Shown: in pieces, positions 28,617 through 39,247 of the stretch
Numbering within the stretch: position 1 is the stretch's first letter
Layout of the letters: every line of letters starts with the position of its first letter
DNA from: Enterobacter vonholyi
Lineage (GTDB): Bacteria; Pseudomonadota; Gammaproteobacteria; Enterobacterales; Enterobacteriaceae
Direction of reading: 5' to 3'
Assembly: GCF_008364555.1 (NCBI RefSeq)
Contig: NZ_VTUC01000005.1
Span: 62,001-126,000 of the forward strand
Length of the DNA: 64,000 nt
Made by a program: the position numbers and the translations under genes
The notes under the pieces: model-generated
The model's input: only the letters and a program-made list of their open reading frames with translations
Database searches by the model: none
What the model was told of the DNA's origin: nothing

Positions 28617-29630
28617 ATGACCACGATGCTGGAAGTGGCGAAGCGGGCAGGCGTTTCGAAAGCCACGGTATCCCGGGTGCTGTCGGGAAATGGCTACGTT
28701 AGCCAGGAAACCAAAGATCGGGTGTTTCAGGCCATTGAAGAGAGCGGCTATCGCCCGAATTTGCTGGCGCGAAACCTGGCGACCAAACGTACCCAGACGC
28801 TGGGCCTGGTGGTGACGAACACCCTTTATCACGGCGTCTACTTTAGCGAACTGCTGTTTCACGCCGCGCGCATGACGGAAGAAAAGGGGCGGCAGCTGAT
28901 CCTCGCGGACGGCAAGCATAGCGCGGATGAAGAGCGCGAGGCGATCCAGTACCTGCTCGATATGCGCTGCGACGCGGTGATCATCTATCCGCGTTTTCTG
29001 AGCGTGGATGAAATGGATGAAATCGTCGAGAAGTGCGAGCAGCCCATAATGGTGCTCAACCGTCGCCTGCGGAAAAACAGCAGCCACAGCGTCTGGTCAG
29101 ATCATAAAGCCTCCAGCCAGGACGCGGTGTCGCAGCTGATTGCGAAAGGGCACCGGGAGATCGCGTTTATCACCGGCTCGCTGGATTCTCCCACCGGGGT
29201 TGAGCGTCTCTCCGGCTATAAGGACGCGCTGGCGCAGCACGGTATTCCGCTGCGCGAGGGTCTGATTGCGCAGGGGAAGTGGAACCCCGCCAGCGGCGCG
29301 GCGGCGGTTGCCGAACTGCTTGCTCGCGGTGAACGCTTTACGGCGCTGGTGGCGAGTAATGACGACATGGCGATCGGCGCCATGAAGCTGCTGCACGACA
29401 GCGGCGTGGCCGCACCGGACGCGGTGTCGGTGATCGGTTTCGACGACGTGGCCATCGCGCCCTACATCGTGCCGTCGCTTTCCAGCGTGCGTATTCCGGT
29501 GACGGAGATGATTAAAGAAACCATCAGCCGCCTGATCTTCATGCTCGACGGCGGCGAGTTTAAGTATCAACAAACCTTCTCCGGCGAGCTTGTCCTGCGT
29601 GACTCCGTAATTGATGGCCCACACCGCTGA
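28617..29630 (+). CDS. ascG: LacI-family repressor AscG
   Basis: 337 residues from ATG 28617 (CGGA upstream), the start matching E. coli MTTMLEVAKRAGVSKATVSRVLSGNGYVS; the frame is open upstream but non-coding. A LacI helix-turn-helix (residues 4-24) and hinge precede a periplasmic-binding-protein-like ligand domain with the VASNDDMAIGAM and VIGFDDVAIAPY segments. It represses ascFB, and in E. coli also represses the propionate operon regulator. Divergent from ascF, with operators in the gap. An unusual 13-bp perfect hairpin follows the stop. Confidence 0.95.
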   Translation: MTTMLEVAKRAGVSKATVSRVLSGNGYVSQETKDRVFQAIEESGYRPNLLARNLATKRTQTLGLVVTNTLYHGVYFSELLFHAARMTEEKGRQLILADGKHSADEEREAIQYLLDMRCDAVIIYPRFLSVDEMDEIVEKCEQPIMVLNRRLRKNSSHSVWSDHKASSQDAVSQLIAKGHREIAFITGSLDSPTGVERLSGYKDALAQHGIPLREGLIAQGKWNPASGAAAVAELLARGERFTALVASNDDMAIGAMKLLHDSGVAAPDAVSVIGFDDVAIAPYIVPSLSSVRIPVTEMIKETISRLIFMLDGGEFKYQQTFSGELVLRDSVIDGPHR

Positions 29631-29638
29631 TGTCGACA

Positions 29639-29668
29639 GCTGTCATCGTCATAAGTGACGATGACAGC
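29639..29668. promoter_or_regulatory. Perfect 13-bp inverted repeat between ascG and hydN (terminator and/or FhlA site)
   Basis: GCTGTCATCGTCA (29639-29651), TAAG loop, TGACGATGACAGC (29656-29668). It begins 9 bp after the ascG stop. A T5 run appears about 10 bp after it (29679-29684), not directly adjacent. The TGTC/GACA halves resemble the FhlA-type dyads seen near hyc, 45-75 bp upstream of a sigma-54-like promoter. Confidence 0.55.
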
Positions 29669-29713
29669 GCCGCTGCGATTTTTAAAGTGCTATAAAATCA
29701 ATGCGTTAATTAT

Positions 29714-29729
29714 TGGCACGGTTTATGAA
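29714..29729 (+). promoter_or_regulatory. Candidate sigma-54 promoter of hydN-hypF
   Basis: TGGCACGGTTTATGAA has a perfect -24 element and a -12 with GA instead of GC. It is 36-51 bp before the hydN ATG. E. coli hydN-hypF is sigma-54/FhlA dependent, which supports it. Confidence 0.6.
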
Positions 29730-29764
29730 TATCTCCGCGCATAACTGTAATGCTGGAGAAGCAG

Positions 29765-30310
29765 ATGAACCGTTTTATTATGGCCGATGCCAGTAAGTGT
29801 ATTGGTTGCCGTACCTGTGAAGTGGCGTGCGTGGTTTCCCATCAGGCGGAGCAGGACTGCGCGTCGCTTACCCCTGATACCTTCCTTCCGCGCATCCACG
29901 TCATCAAAGGCGTGAATATTTCCACCGCCGCCATCTGTCGCCAGTGCGAAGACGCACCGTGCGCGAACGTCTGCCCGAACGGGGCGATTAAACGCGAGAA
30001 AGGCTTTGTGCACGTGATGCAGGAGCGCTGCATTGGTTGCAAAACCTGCGTGGTGGCCTGTCCGTATGGCGCGATGGAGGTGGTGGTCCGTCCGGTGGTG
30101 CGCAACAGCGGTATGGGGCTGAGCGTGCGGGCCGAGAAAGCCGAAGCCAACAAGTGCGACCTGTGCTACCACCGCGACGCCGGTCCGGCCTGCATGGAAG
30201 CCTGCCCGACGCACGCGCTGGTCTGCGTGGATCGCGACAAGCTTGAGCAGATGAGCGCCGAAAAGCGCCGTCGCGCGGCGTTCGACACCTCGTCATCACT
30301 GCTGTTCTGA
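29765..30310 (+). CDS. hydN: HydN, ferredoxin-like [4Fe-4S] protein of formate metabolism
   Basis: 181 residues from ATG 29765 (GGAGA 5 nt upstream). A HycB-like iron-sulfur protein with four cysteine sets ([55 protein letters not shown]). It is needed for full formate dehydrogenase H activity in E. coli, probably as an electron carrier or maturation partner. First gene of hydN-hypF(-nickel permease). Cytosolic; no signal peptide. Confidence 0.95.
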   Translation: MNRFIMADASKCIGCRTCEVACVVSHQAEQDCASLTPDTFLPRIHVIKGVNISTAAICRQCEDAPCANVCPNGAIKREKGFVHVMQERCIGCKTCVVACPYGAMEVVVRPVVRNSGMGLSVRAEKAEANKCDLCYHRDAGPACMEACPTHALVCVDRDKLEQMSAEKRRRAAFDTSSSLLF

Positions 30311-30315
30311 ACCGT

Positions 30316-32556
30316 ATGAGCAGCAACGGCGTTCAGCTGCGCGTGCGCGGCAAAGTGCAGGGCGTAGGGTTTCGTCCCTTCGTCTGGCAGCTGGCGCAGG
30401 CGCTTCAGTTGACCGGTGACGTCTGCAATGACGGAGAGGGCGTGCTGGTGCGCCTCGCGGGTAATGGGGGGGCCTTTACCGCGAGGCTGCAACAGGACTG
30501 CCCGCCGCTGGCACGCATTGACCACGTGGAAATGCAGCCGTTTACCTGGGCGCACGTGCCGGAGGACTTTTCCATCCGCCACAGCGCGGGCGGGGCGATG
30601 GACACCCAGATAGTGCCGGATGCCGCGACCTGTCCGGCATGTCTGGCTGAAATGCGCGACCCCGGCGAGCGCCGCTATCGCTATCCGTTCATCAACTGCA
30701 CGCACTGCGGGCCGCGGTTCACCATTATTCGCGCCATGCCCTACGACCGCCCGGCCACGGCAATGGCGCCATTCCCGCTCTGTGTGCCGTGTGAAGCAGA
30801 GTACCGCAATCCTGCCGACCGCCGTTTTCACGCTCAGCCGGTAGCCTGCCCGGACTGCGGGCCCGCGCTTATGTGGCGTGCGGGCGACATAACTGCTGAC
30901 CGTGAAGCTGCGCTGCGTGCGGCGGTGGCGATGCTGAAAAGCAGCGGTATTGTTGCCGTCAAAGGGCTGGGCGGCTTTCACCTCGTCTGCGACGCGCGTA
31001 ACCCGCAGGCGGTCGCGACGCTTCGGTCACGCAAACAGCGCCCGTCGAAGCCGCTGGCGGTGATGATCCCGCATGCGGATGACCTGCCGGAGACGGTTCA
31101 GGCGCTGCTACGCTCACCCGCCGCACCCATTGTGCTCACGCCAAAAGCCTGGCTGCCCGCGTTCCCGGAAGGTGTCGCGCCCGGTCTGGACACCGTGGGC
31201 ATCATGCTTCCTGCGAACCCGCTGCAGCATCTTTTGATGATGGACTGCCAGCGCCCGCTGGTGATGACTTCAGGTAACCTCAGCGGCAGACCGCCAGCCA
31301 TCACCAGCCGGCAGGCGCTGGATGAGCTCAGCGGCATCGCGGACGGCTTCCTGCTGCATAACCGCGATATCCTGCAGCGGATGGACGACTCGGTGATGGA
31401 TCGAGACGGGGCGATGCTGCGCCGGGCGCGCGGTTTTGTGCCCGATGCCATCACGTTGCCTGCGGGTTTCGAGAATATTCCCGCCATGTTATGCACCGGT
31501 GCGGAGATGAAAAACACCTTCTGCCTGGCGCGTGGGAACCAGGCGGTGTTGAGCCAGCATTTTGGCGATCTCGGTGACGAGGGTGTCGAAGCGCAGTGGC
31601 GCAGCGCGCTCTCGACGATGCAGGAAATTTACGGCTTTCAGCCGGAACGCATTGTATGCGATGCCCATCCGGGGTACCGCGCGCGTCAGTGGGCGCAGGT
31701 ACAGGGGCTGCCCGTTGAAACTGTCCTGCATCATCACGCCCACGCGGCTGCGTGCCTGGCGGAGAACGGCTGGCCACTCGACGGCGAAGACGCAATTGCC
31801 CTGACGCTGGACGGGATCGGCATGGGCGAGAACGGCGCTCTGTGGGGCGGGGAGTGCCTGCGGGTGAACTATCTCGCGTGCGAGCGTCTGGGCGGGCTGC
31901 CTGCCGTTGCGCTTCCGGGGGGCGATCTGGCGGCGCGGCAGCCGTGGCGCAATTTACTCGCCCACTGTCTGGCGTTTGTGCCTGACTGGCAGCAGTACCC
32001 TGAAACGCGTGCGGTACAGCGCCAGAACTGGCCGCTGCTGGCGACGGCGATCCGGCGTGGCATCAACGCACCGCGGGCTTCTTCCTGTGGTCGCCTGTTT
32101 GACGCGGTTGCCTGTGCGCTCGGCATCGACACGCAGCGTTACGAAGGGGAAGCGGCCTGCCGGCTGGAAGCCCTGGCATCGCAGTGCACGGTTGTTGACC
32201 ATCCGGTGACGCTGGAAGTGGATAACCTCGCGCAATTTTGGCAGCAGTGGCTGGCCTGGCAGGCGGATCCCTGCGAGCGCGCGTGGGCGTTTCACGACGC
32301 GCTGGCAAAAGGGCTGGCGGAACTCGCCGCGCTCCATGCCCGACGCCTGTCGCTGTCGACAATCTGTCTCAGCGGCGGCGTGCTGCACAACCGTCTGCTG
32401 CGCGCGCGCCTACGTCATTATCTTTATGACTTTACGCTTCTTTTTCCTTCGCGCCTGCCCGCAGGTGACGGAGCGATCTCCTTCGGGCAGGCGGTGGTCG
32501 CCGCTGCCCGGTCATGTTTACAAAGGACTAAAAATGTTACGACTGTTACGCAATGA
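30316..32556 (+). CDS. hypF: Carbamoyltransferase HypF
   Basis: 746 residues (E. coli 750). It makes the carbamoyl-adenylate used to build cyanide ligands of NiFe hydrogenases and transfers it to HypE. Domains in order: acylphosphatase-like ([12 protein letters not shown], residues about 14-25), two zinc-finger sets (CPAC...CTHC and CVPC...CPDC, about 105-180), YrdC-like domain (about 200-370), and Kae1-like domain with metal ligands HHHAHAA (about 475). It overlaps the nickel permease by 23 bp, indicating coupling. The last dozen codons lie in the overlap. Confidence 0.96.
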   Translation: MSSNGVQLRVRGKVQGVGFRPFVWQLAQALQLTGDVCNDGEGVLVRLAGNGGAFTARLQQDCPPLARIDHVEMQPFTWAHVPEDFSIRHSAGGAMDTQIVPDAATCPACLAEMRDPGERRYRYPFINCTHCGPRFTIIRAMPYDRPATAMAPFPLCVPCEAEYRNPADRRFHAQPVACPDCGPALMWRAGDITADREAALRAAVAMLKSSGIVAVKGLGGFHLVCDARNPQAVATLRSRKQRPSKPLAVMIPHADDLPETVQALLRSPAAPIVLTPKAWLPAFPEGVAPGLDTVGIMLPANPLQHLLMMDCQRPLVMTSGNLSGRPPAITSRQALDELSGIADGFLLHNRDILQRMDDSVMDRDGAMLRRARGFVPDAITLPAGFENIPAMLCTGAEMKNTFCLARGNQAVLSQHFGDLGDEGVEAQWRSALSTMQEIYGFQPERIVCDAHPGYRARQWAQVQGLPVETVLHHHAHAAACLAENGWPLDGEDAIALTLDGIGMGENGALWGGECLRVNYLACERLGGLPAVALPGGDLAARQPWRNLLAHCLAFVPDWQQYPETRAVQRQNWPLLATAIRRGINAPRASSCGRLFDAVACALGIDTQRYEGEAACRLEALASQCTVVDHPVTLEVDNLAQFWQQWLAWQADPCERAWAFHDALAKGLAELAALHARRLSLSTICLSGGVLHNRLLRARLRHYLYDFTLLFPSRLPAGDGAISFGQAVVAAARSCLQRTKNVTTVTQ

Positions 32557-33556
32557 ACCTCGCGCCGCGCTTCTGCTGCTGGCTCTGGTAATGGCAAACC
32601 TGCTGGCCTGGGGATGGGCATGGCAGACCTTTAGCGGCAGCACGGCGCTGATGGCCGCTAGCCTGCTGGCGTGGTGCTACGGGCTGCGTCACGCGGTGGA
32701 CGCCGACCACATTGCCGCCATTGATACCGTGACGCGTAAGATGATGCAGCAGGGCAAACGTCCGTCCGGCGTGGGGGCGTGGTTCTCGCTGGGGCACTCC
32801 ACCATCGTGGTGCTGGCCTCCATTGCTATCGCCGCGACCGCGACGGCGTTTCAGAAAAACATGGAATGGTTCCACGAAACCGGCAGCCTGATTGGCACCG
32901 CCGTTTCCGCCTCCTTCCTGCTGGCGATGGCGCTGGTGAACATGGTGATCCTGCGCGGAGTCTGGCGCAGTTTTCAGGCGCTGAAAAAAGGCCAGCCGGT
33001 GCAGGGCGACATCACGCTGCCTGCCCAGGGCGGCGTCATGAACTGGCTGTTTGGCAAAACCTTCCGCCTCGTCAATAAAAGCTGGCAGATGTATCTGGTG
33101 GGTTTCCTGTTCGGTCTCGGCTTTGACACGGCCACCGAGATTGGCGTGCTGGGGATCTCTGCCGCCAGCGCCTCCAGCGGGATGTCGGTGTGGTCAATCA
33201 TGATCTTTCCTGCACTCTTCGCCAGCGGCATGGCGCTGGTGGATACCCTCGATAATCTGCTGATGGTCGGCGCCTACGGCTGGGCCTTTAACAAGCCGCA
33301 GCGCAAGCTCTACTACAACATGACTATCACCAGCACCTCCGTGGTGGTGGCGCTGTTTATCGGCGGGCTGGAAGCGCTGGGTCTGCTGATGGACAAATTT
33401 GCCCTCAGCGGCGGCGTGTGGGATCTGATTGGCACGGTAAACGACAACCTGGGCAACGCCGGATTTGTGGTGGTCGGGCTGTTCGTTTCCTGCTGGCTGA
33501 TCTCCATGGTCAACTACCGCTGGCGCGGCTACGACGCGCTGGTGGTGCGTTCCTGA
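32534..33556 (+). CDS. HoxN/HupN/NixA-family nickel(/cobalt) permease
   Basis: 340 residues from ATG 32534 (AGGA 8 nt upstream); the longer frame is the hypF region. About eight membrane helices. NiCoT signatures are complete: RHAVDADHI in helix 2 (His53-Asp58-His59 metal ligands), [10 protein letters not shown], and the [14 protein letters not shown] segment. Secondary importer of Ni2+, here the metal of hydrogenase 3. The gene overlaps hypF by 23 bp, so it is co-induced with maturation genes under formate. E. coli K-12 has no such gene here and uses NikABCDE. Nickel versus cobalt preference cannot be told by eye. Confidence 0.93.
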   Translation: MLRLLRNEPRAALLLLALVMANLLAWGWAWQTFSGSTALMAASLLAWCYGLRHAVDADHIAAIDTVTRKMMQQGKRPSGVGAWFSLGHSTIVVLASIAIAATATAFQKNMEWFHETGSLIGTAVSASFLLAMALVNMVILRGVWRSFQALKKGQPVQGDITLPAQGGVMNWLFGKTFRLVNKSWQMYLVGFLFGLGFDTATEIGVLGISAASASSGMSVWSIMIFPALFASGMALVDTLDNLLMVGAYGWAFNKPQRKLYYNMTITSTSVVVALFIGGLEALGLLMDKFALSGGVWDLIGTVNDNLGNAGFVVVGLFVSCWLISMVNYRWRGYDALVVRS

Positions 33557-33647
33557 TCCGGCTCCTGCACAGCGTAACCTCCGCGACTTCCTCAATGGCT
33601 GGCGCATAGCGGCATACCGATAAAAAATGCTGAAAATATAGGACTTT

Positions 33648-33670
33648 TGCGGAATAAAATATATTCCGCA
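33648..33670. terminator. Hairpin downstream of the nickel permease
   Basis: Arms TGCGGAATA and TATTCCGCA around AAATA, followed by TTCTTCGCTT. A modest terminator candidate for hydN-hypF-permease, 90 bp after the stop. Confidence 0.4.
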
Positions 33671-33972
33671 TTCTTCGCTTGTGTGAAATAGCGAGAAAGA
33701 TAATTGAGTTATTTATAAAAATTCGCCATGATTTACCTCCGGCTGCTCATATCTTTTCAGGCTGGGGCGGGCGTCAATAATAAATCGAGATGATGTTTTT
33801 AAGCTTTTCCATATTAAAGTATTTACGAAAATAATAAATAAGGGATTGATAGCGATGATATATCTGCTTTGCATTTATTTTATGAATAGGATTCGTAAAA
33901 AAAAGCTCCGGGATATCGGGGCGGTGAATAATAATAATATCCAAAGGTTAAGTAAGCATGACCCTTTTGCAG

Positions 33973-33998
33973 GCCGGGTAGGCGAAGCGCCACCCGGC
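33973..33998. repeat. REP-type hairpin between convergent nickel permease and norW
   Basis: GCCGGGTAGGCG and CGCCACCCGGC with one bulged base around AAG. It is the same core as the REP pair after hycI (25448-25499), in the same convergent-gene setting. Confidence 0.7.
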
Positions 33999-34008
33999 AA
34001 AAAGAGGG

Positions 34009-35142
34009 TTAAGCAGGTAGCAATTTCAGCAGAGCGAAAGCCTCCTTCATCCGATCTTCACTGACCACAAAAGCGCGTAGTTGATCCTCGTTGTCTACGC
34101 CATGCGCGACCATTCCCTGCTGTTCGAGGGTTATTTTCCAGTTCAGATCCTGACGCTGCGTTTCACCTGCGAGATGCAGCGGTAATTCCGGCGTTTTTAC
34201 TTTAATTAGCATGGCGGGTAATTTCAGCGGCGCGCTGCCGCCGAGCAGGTTTTTAGCAAGATACATCGCGCTTAATTGGATTGGCTGTAAAAAGGGAAGT
34301 ACCTGACCATTAATTTCAGCGCAGTCTCCTAACGCGTAAATATCAGGTTGCGTGGTTTGCAGATAGCTATTTACCTTCACGCCACGCTGTATTTCGGCGC
34401 CTGCGCGATGCGCCAGCGCGGTTTCCGGGCGCAGGCCCGTCGCCGCGATAACCGCATCCACCTCAAAGCTGCGGTTGCGGTCGAGCACGGCACGAATGCC
34501 GCCTTCGGTTTTACTCAGGCTTTGCAGCTGCGATTTCAACAGCAGATGTACCCCCATGTCGGTCAGATGATGCTGTAAGCGACTGCTTACTTCTGCGGGC
34601 ATCAGCGACGACAGAATGCTCGCCGCATGGTCGACCAGAGTCACGGATTTTCCCGCCCGGCAGAAATCCATCGCCAGCTCGGTGCCTATCAGCCCGCCGC
34701 CGACAATCATCACGCGCTGCGCGTCGCGAAGCCCCGTTTCGCTGGCCTGATACTCCTGCTGGCTATTGAGGGTGATTATCAGCTCGCGGCCCTCAATCGG
34801 CGGCACAAACGCAGAGGCACCCGTGGCAAGCACCAGCCTGTCGTACTGCCAGGTTTTCTCTGTCGCTTTCACAACGTGAGCGGCGGCGTCGATGTCGGTG
34901 ACCCAGGTGTACGGGAACAGGCGCAGGTTAAACAGCTCGGCGAACTCCCCCGCCGTCTGGCGGGTGAGATCTTCGGCGCGCTGATTCTGACTAATCACGT
35001 GGCTTAAGTCAGGCTTGTTGTACTCGTCCATGCTGTCGGCGGCAATCAACGTCAGCGGCACGCTGGCGTCCTGTTTGCGGATGTTTTTCACCAGCTGACG
35101 GGCGGCAAAGCCCGAGCCGATGATGACGATGCCGTGGCTCAT
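34009..35142 (-). CDS. norW: Flavorubredoxin reductase NorW
   Basis: 377 residues, as in E. coli. FAD-dependent enzyme passing NADH electrons to flavorubredoxin NorV. The N-terminal FAD Rossmann motif [10 protein letters not shown], the central NADH-binding [13 protein letters not shown] and the C-terminal FAD site [11 protein letters not shown] are all present. Second gene of norVW; its start overlaps the norV stop by 4 bp. Cytosolic. Induced by nitric oxide via NorR. Confidence 0.97.
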   Translation of the reverse strand: MSHGIVIIGSGFAARQLVKNIRKQDASVPLTLIAADSMDEYNKPDLSHVISQNQRAEDLTRQTAGEFAELFNLRLFPYTWVTDIDAAAHVVKATEKTWQYDRLVLATGASAFVPPIEGRELIITLNSQQEYQASETGLRDAQRVMIVGGGLIGTELAMDFCRAGKSVTLVDHAASILSSLMPAEVSSRLQHHLTDMGVHLLLKSQLQSLSKTEGGIRAVLDRNRSFEVDAVIAATGLRPETALAHRAGAEIQRGVKVNSYLQTTQPDIYALGDCAEINGQVLPFLQPIQLSAMYLAKNLLGGSAPLKLPAMLIKVKTPELPLHLAGETQRQDLNWKITLEQQGMVAHGVDNEDQLRAFVVSEDRMKEAFALLKLLPA

Positions 35143-36584
35143 TTTGCCTCCGTTGCCAGTTCATCAAAAACGTCTTTCCCGAGGGAACATTCCGGGCAGA
35201 GGAAGTTGTCCGGCACGTCACTCCACGGCGTACCCGGCGCAACGTCCTGCAGCGGCTCGCCCAGCTCAGGGTCGTAGATCCACTGGCAGACGCTGCACCG
35301 CATGCGCGGGCCGAGGTCGGCGGCAGCCGCAGCGGCGCAGGCACAGGTGCCCTGCTGTTCGACCGGTTTCGCTGCTTGCGGAAGCGGTGCAAGCGCCCAC
35401 TGCCGCGCAATGTCGCGGCCGTGCTGGCGGCAGATCTCAAGGGCGTCGATATCCGGTCGCCATTTGGCTTTAAGGCTGAGGGACATCTCAAAACCGGCAT
35501 CCTGTAAACGGGTGGAAAGGCGGTCTACCGCGCCGCCGCTCCAGCCGTGGGAGCCAAAGGCGCTGGCGCGCTTGTTACGGAAGCGCAGGCCGGTCATCTC
35601 TTCCACCAGACCGGCAATTTTCGGCATCATTACGTTGTTCATGGTGGAGGTGCCCACCAGCACGCCCTTAGAGCGGAACACGTTGGTCAATACCTCGTTC
35701 TTATCGCTGCGCGCCACGTTGAAGATTTTCACCGCCACGTTCGGGTCCACTTCGTTGATGCCCTGGGCAATGGCGTCCGCCATCATGCGGGTGTTGTTGG
35801 ACATGGTGTCGTAGAAAATCGTAATGCGGTCTTCCTGATAGTCCGCCGCCCATTTCAGGTACAGCTCCACAATCTGGGTGGGATTTTCACGCCACACCAC
35901 GCCGTGAGAGGTAGCAATCATCTCCACCGGCAGATTAAAGCCGAGGATCTCGGTGATTTTAGGCGTCACCAGGCGGCTGAGCGGGGTAAGGATGTTGGCG
36001 TAGTACCGCTGGCACTGTTCGAACAGTTCGGTCTGATCCACTTCGTCATTAAACAGGCGTTCGTCGCAGTAGTGCTGGCCGAAGGCATCGTTGCTGAACA
36101 GCACCGCGTCGCCGGTCATGTAGGTCATCATGCTGTCCGGCCAGTGCAGCATCGGCGTTTCCACGAAGATCAGCTGCTTGCCGTTGCCGATATCCAGCGC
36201 GTCGCCGGTTTTCACGGTGTGGAAATTCCACTCCGGATGGTGGTGGTGGCCGTTGATCGAGTCGATGGCGTTGCTGGTGCAGTAGATCGGCGTGTTCGGG
36301 ATGTAAGACATCAGCTCGGTCAGCGCGCCGGCGTGATCTTCTTCCGCGTGGTTGATGATGATGTAGTCGATGGCGTCCAGGTCGATTTCGCTGCGCAGGT
36401 TCTGCACGAACTCGCGGCTGAACTTGTGATCGACGGTATCGATCAGCACGTTTTTTTCTTCGCGGATGAGATAGCTATTGTAGCTGCTGCCGCGCAGCGT
36501 TTTGTATTCCGTCCCGTGGAAATCGCGCACTTCCCAGTCACGTTGACCCACCCAATGAATGTTATTTTTAACCAGAATAGACAT
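35139..36584 (-). CDS. norV: Anaerobic nitric oxide reductase flavorubredoxin NorV
   Basis: 481 residues from ATG 36584 (GAGGT upstream; two earlier in-frame ATGs are not supported). It reduces NO to N2O without oxygen. The beta-lactamase-like diiron domain carries His79-x-Glu81-x-Asp83-His84 and further His ligands. A flavodoxin domain (about residues 255-395, starting [19 protein letters not shown]) follows. A C-terminal rubredoxin has CSVC...CPEC, preceded by an Ala-rich linker. It is intact, so anaerobic NO detoxification is expected. Confidence 0.97.
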   Translation of the reverse strand: MSILVKNNIHWVGQRDWEVRDFHGTEYKTLRGSSYNSYLIREEKNVLIDTVDHKFSREFVQNLRSEIDLDAIDYIIINHAEEDHAGALTELMSYIPNTPIYCTSNAIDSINGHHHHPEWNFHTVKTGDALDIGNGKQLIFVETPMLHWPDSMMTYMTGDAVLFSNDAFGQHYCDERLFNDEVDQTELFEQCQRYYANILTPLSRLVTPKITEILGFNLPVEMIATSHGVVWRENPTQIVELYLKWAADYQEDRITIFYDTMSNNTRMMADAIAQGINEVDPNVAVKIFNVARSDKNEVLTNVFRSKGVLVGTSTMNNVMMPKIAGLVEEMTGLRFRNKRASAFGSHGWSGGAVDRLSTRLQDAGFEMSLSLKAKWRPDIDALEICRQHGRDIARQWALAPLPQAAKPVEQQGTCACAAAAAADLGPRMRCSVCQWIYDPELGEPLQDVAPGTPWSDVPDNFLCPECSLGKDVFDELATEAK

Positions 36585-36632
36585 AGCAACCTCTACGTAA
36601 TACAGCATTTTCAAATAAGATGATTTGCTTAT

Positions 36633-36648
36633 ATCAAGTTGCGTGCCA
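36633..36648 (-). promoter_or_regulatory. Sigma-54 promoter of norVW
   Basis: Minus strand TGGCACGCAACTTGAT: perfect -24 element, TTG with A instead of C at -12. It is 49-64 bp upstream of norV and 55-120 bp from the NorR sites. Confidence 0.7.
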
Positions 36649-36702
36649 GTTTTTAATTATTTGATTTTAATGAATTAATGTTGCCGTGCCTCGTAGTGGG
36701 TA

Positions 36703-36758
36703 GTCATTATGACTATCAAAAGAAGTGTCAATATGACAACATGCATTGTCAAAATGAC
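36703..36758. promoter_or_regulatory. Three NorR enhancer sites
   Basis: GTCATTATGAC (36703-36713), GTCAATATGAC (36727-36737) and GTCAAAATGAC (36748-36758). All match the GTCA-N3-TGAC core and are spaced 24 and 21 bp apart, as in the E. coli norR-norV region where all three are needed for activation. Confidence 0.85.
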
Positions 36759-36770
36759 AGCGAGGTCACT

Positions 36771-38285
36771 ATGAGCTTTTCCGTAGACGTGCTGGCGAAG
36801 ATCGCCATTGAGCTGCAGACCGGTATCGGCCATCAGGACCGCTTTCAGCGGCTGATCTCCACGCTGCGCCACGTGCTTGAGTGCGATGCGTCCGCACTGC
36901 TGCGCTACGAGGGGCGGCAGTTTATTCCGCTGGCTATCGACGGGCTGGCGAAGGACGTGCTCGGACGGCGTTTTACCCTTGAGGGCCATCCGCGTCTGGA
37001 AACTATCGCCCGCGCGGGTGACGTGGTGCGCTTTCCGGCGGACAGCGATCTGCCCGACCCGTACGATGGGCTTATTCCCGGCCAGGAGAGCCTGAAGGTG
37101 CACGCCTGTATCGGCCTGCCTTTATTTGCCGGACAAAATCTGATTGGCGCGTTGACCCTCGACGGCCTTTCGCCGGACCAGTTCGATGCCTTTAGCGACG
37201 AAGAGCTGCGCCTGATTGCCGCCCTGGCCGCCGGGGCGCTTAACAACGCGCTGCTGATTGAACAGCTTGAGAGCCAGAATATCCTTCCCGGCAGCCCGGC
37301 GGCGTTTGAGCAGGTCACGCATACGGAGATGATTGGCCTCTCTCCGGGCATGGCGCAGCTCAAAAAAGAGATTGAGATCGTTGCCGCTTCCGATTTGAAC
37401 GTGCTGATCTTCGGGGAGACCGGCACTGGCAAGGAGCTGGTGGCGAAGTCCATTCACGAAGCGTCGCCGCGCACGGTGAACCCGCTGGTGTACCTCAACT
37501 GCGCCGCGCTGCCGGAAAGCGTGGCGGAAAGCGAGCTGTTTGGTCACGTTAAAGGGGCGTTTACCGGGGCCATCAGCAACCGCAGCGGCAAGTTCGAAAT
37601 GGCCGATAACGGCACGCTGTTTCTGGACGAAATCGGCGAGCTCTCCCTGTCGCTGCAGGCCAAGCTGCTGCGCGTGCTGCAGTACGGCGACATCCAGCGC
37701 GTGGGGGATGACCGCAGCCACAGAGTGGACGTTCGCGTGCTGGCGGCCACCAACCGTGACCTGCGTGAAGCGGTGCTGGCAGGGCAGTTCCGCGCCGACC
37801 TGTTCCATCGCCTGAGCGTGTTCCCGCTTACCGTGCCGCCGCTGCGCGAGCGCGGGGACGACGTGGTGCTGCTGGCGGGCTTTTTCTGCGAGCAGTGCCG
37901 TCTCAGGATGGGGCTTTCCCGCGTGGTGCTGAGCCCGGGTGCGAGAACGCATCTGCTGAGCTACGGCTGGCCGGGCAACGTGCGCGAGCTGGAACACGCA
38001 ATTCACCGCGCGGTCGTGCTGGCGCGGGCGACGCGTTCGGGAGATGAGGTGGTAATTCATGCGCGGCATTTTGCACTGCATGAGGAAACTGCCCCGACCG
38101 TGAAGGCTGCTGCGCCTGAGAGCGCAAACGAGAATCTGCGCGAGGCTACGGAAGAATTCCAGCGTCGGATGATTACCCGCGCGCTGGAGCAGAATAACCG
38201 CAGCTGGGCGGCGTGCGCGCGGGCGCTGGAGATGGACGTCGCCAACCTGCACCGGCTGGCGAAGCGTCTGGGACTGAAGGGTTAG
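36771..38285 (+). CDS. norR: Nitric oxide-sensing sigma-54 activator NorR
   Basis: 504 residues from ATG 36771, the E. coli-equivalent start [18 protein letters not shown]; the upstream open frame covers the enhancer sites. Domains: N-terminal GAF with the non-heme iron NO sensor (residues about 1-170), AAA+ with [14 protein letters not shown] and LFLDEIGEL (about 190-425), C-terminal Fis-type helix-turn-helix. It activates norVW and represses itself through the sites just upstream of its start. The stop overlaps the convergent gutQ stop by 4 bp. Confidence 0.97.
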   Translation: MSFSVDVLAKIAIELQTGIGHQDRFQRLISTLRHVLECDASALLRYEGRQFIPLAIDGLAKDVLGRRFTLEGHPRLETIARAGDVVRFPADSDLPDPYDGLIPGQESLKVHACIGLPLFAGQNLIGALTLDGLSPDQFDAFSDEELRLIAALAAGALNNALLIEQLESQNILPGSPAAFEQVTHTEMIGLSPGMAQLKKEIEIVAASDLNVLIFGETGTGKELVAKSIHEASPRTVNPLVYLNCAALPESVAESELFGHVKGAFTGAISNRSGKFEMADNGTLFLDEIGELSLSLQAKLLRVLQYGDIQRVGDDRSHRVDVRVLAATNRDLREAVLAGQFRADLFHRLSVFPLTVPPLRERGDDVVLLAGFFCEQCRLRMGLSRVVLSPGARTHLLSYGWPGNVRELEHAIHRAVVLARATRSGDEVVIHARHFALHEETAPTVKAAAPESANENLREATEEFQRRMITRALEQNNRSWAACARALEMDVANLHRLAKRLGLKG

Positions 38286-39247
38286 ATAATGCCGGCCTGA
38301 TAGAAATCCTGAAGGTTGATGGCGCCGCACAGCCTGCCGGTGTCATCCACCACCGGTGCGGCGGTGATTTTGCGCTTCATCAGCACCTCTTTGGCTTCAA
38401 TGGCGCGGCTCTCGGCGTTCAGCGTCAGCCCCCCTTTGGTCATGGCGTCCGACACTTGGGTTTCCAGCCTGCCGCCGCCCACCAGCCAGCGGCGCAGGTC
38501 GCCGTCGGTGAATACGCCTTTGACGTACCCGTCGTCATCGCACACCGCCACCAGCCCCAGACCGGTGCGGCTGAGCTCCAGCATCGCGTCCATGACGCTG
38601 GTATTGAGTTTGACCTGCGGAATAGCATCGTCGGTGCGCATCAGGTGGTGAACCTTGTTGAGCAGGCGTGCCCCGAGCGCACCTGCCGGATGCGAGCGAG
38701 CGAAATCTTCTTCGTTAAAGCCGCGCGCCTGCATCACCGCCATTGCCAGCGCGTCGCCCATCATCAGGGTATTCACGGTGCTGGAGGTCGGAGCGAGGTG
38801 CATCGGACAGGCTTCACGCTCAACGGAAATATCCAGCGTCGCTTTGGCGGCCAGCGCTAGCGGCGAGCAGGATTTCCCGGTCATCGCCAGCAGGGCAACC
38901 GATTTTTCCTGCAGGCGCGGAATAATGAGATCCAGCTCTTTGGCCGAACCGGAGTAGGAGATAAACAGCATCACGTCGCGGCTTTCTATCATCCCCAGAT
39001 CGCCGTGCAGCGCCTCTGCCGGATGCACGAAGAAGGCCGGGGTGCCGGTGCTGGCGAGCGTCGCGGCAATCTTTTTGCCGATATGGCCGGATTTACCGAT
39101 GCCCGCCACGATCACTTTGCCTTCGCAGTGGATAATGGTGTTGGCGGCGCGGACAAAATCCTCGCCCAGACGTTCCGGCAGGCGGCTGGCTTCCTGCAGC
39201 TCCAGCATCAGCGTCTGGCGGCCCGTTTCTAACAGAAAATCACTCAT
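38282..39247 (-). CDS. gutQ: Arabinose-5-phosphate isomerase GutQ
   Basis: 321 residues. It interconverts D-ribulose 5-phosphate and D-arabinose 5-phosphate, the Kdo precursor. An N-terminal SIS domain ([28 protein letters not shown], then [19 protein letters not shown]) is followed by a pair of CBS domains (from about residue 205). It is last in the srl operon and overlaps srlR by 8 bp. A paralogue, KdsD, normally exists elsewhere and is not in this window. Confidence 0.95.
   Translation of the reverse strand: MSDFLLETGRQTLMLELQEASRLPERLGEDFVRAANTIIHCEGKVIVAGIGKSGHIGKKIAATLASTGTPAFFVHPAEALHGDLGMIESRDVMLFISYSGSAKELDLIIPRLQEKSVALLAMTGKSCSPLALAAKATLDISVEREACPMHLAPTSSTVNTLMMGDALAMAVMQARGFNEEDFARSHPAGALGARLLNKVHHLMRTDDAIPQVKLNTSVMDAMLELSRTGLGLVAVCDDDGYVKGVFTDGDLRRWLVGGGRLETQVSDAMTKGGLTLNAESRAIEAKEVLMKRKITAAPVVDDTGRLCGAINLQDFYQAGII

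Larger units (their letters stand above)
33557..34008. other. AT-rich intergenic stretch with no supported gene
   Basis: About 450 bp between the nickel permease and norW. It is clearly more AT-rich than the flanking genes in 33620-33960. It contains a 9-bp hairpin (33648-33670) and a REP element (33973-33998). A 72-codon open frame (33846-34064) runs through the REP and into norW antisense and lacks a ribosome site, so it is not called. No promoter that would serve a neighbour is needed, since both flanking genes end here. Confidence 0.7.

Noticed and set aside
30316-32556. hypF over-extension into the nickel permease as a possible frameshift
   Set aside because: Both frames are intact and full length; the 23-bp overlap is a normal coupled junction.
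33846-34064. 72-codon open frame between the nickel permease and norW
   Set aside because: It crosses a REP hairpin and runs into the 3' end of norW; no ribosome site and no recognisable protein.
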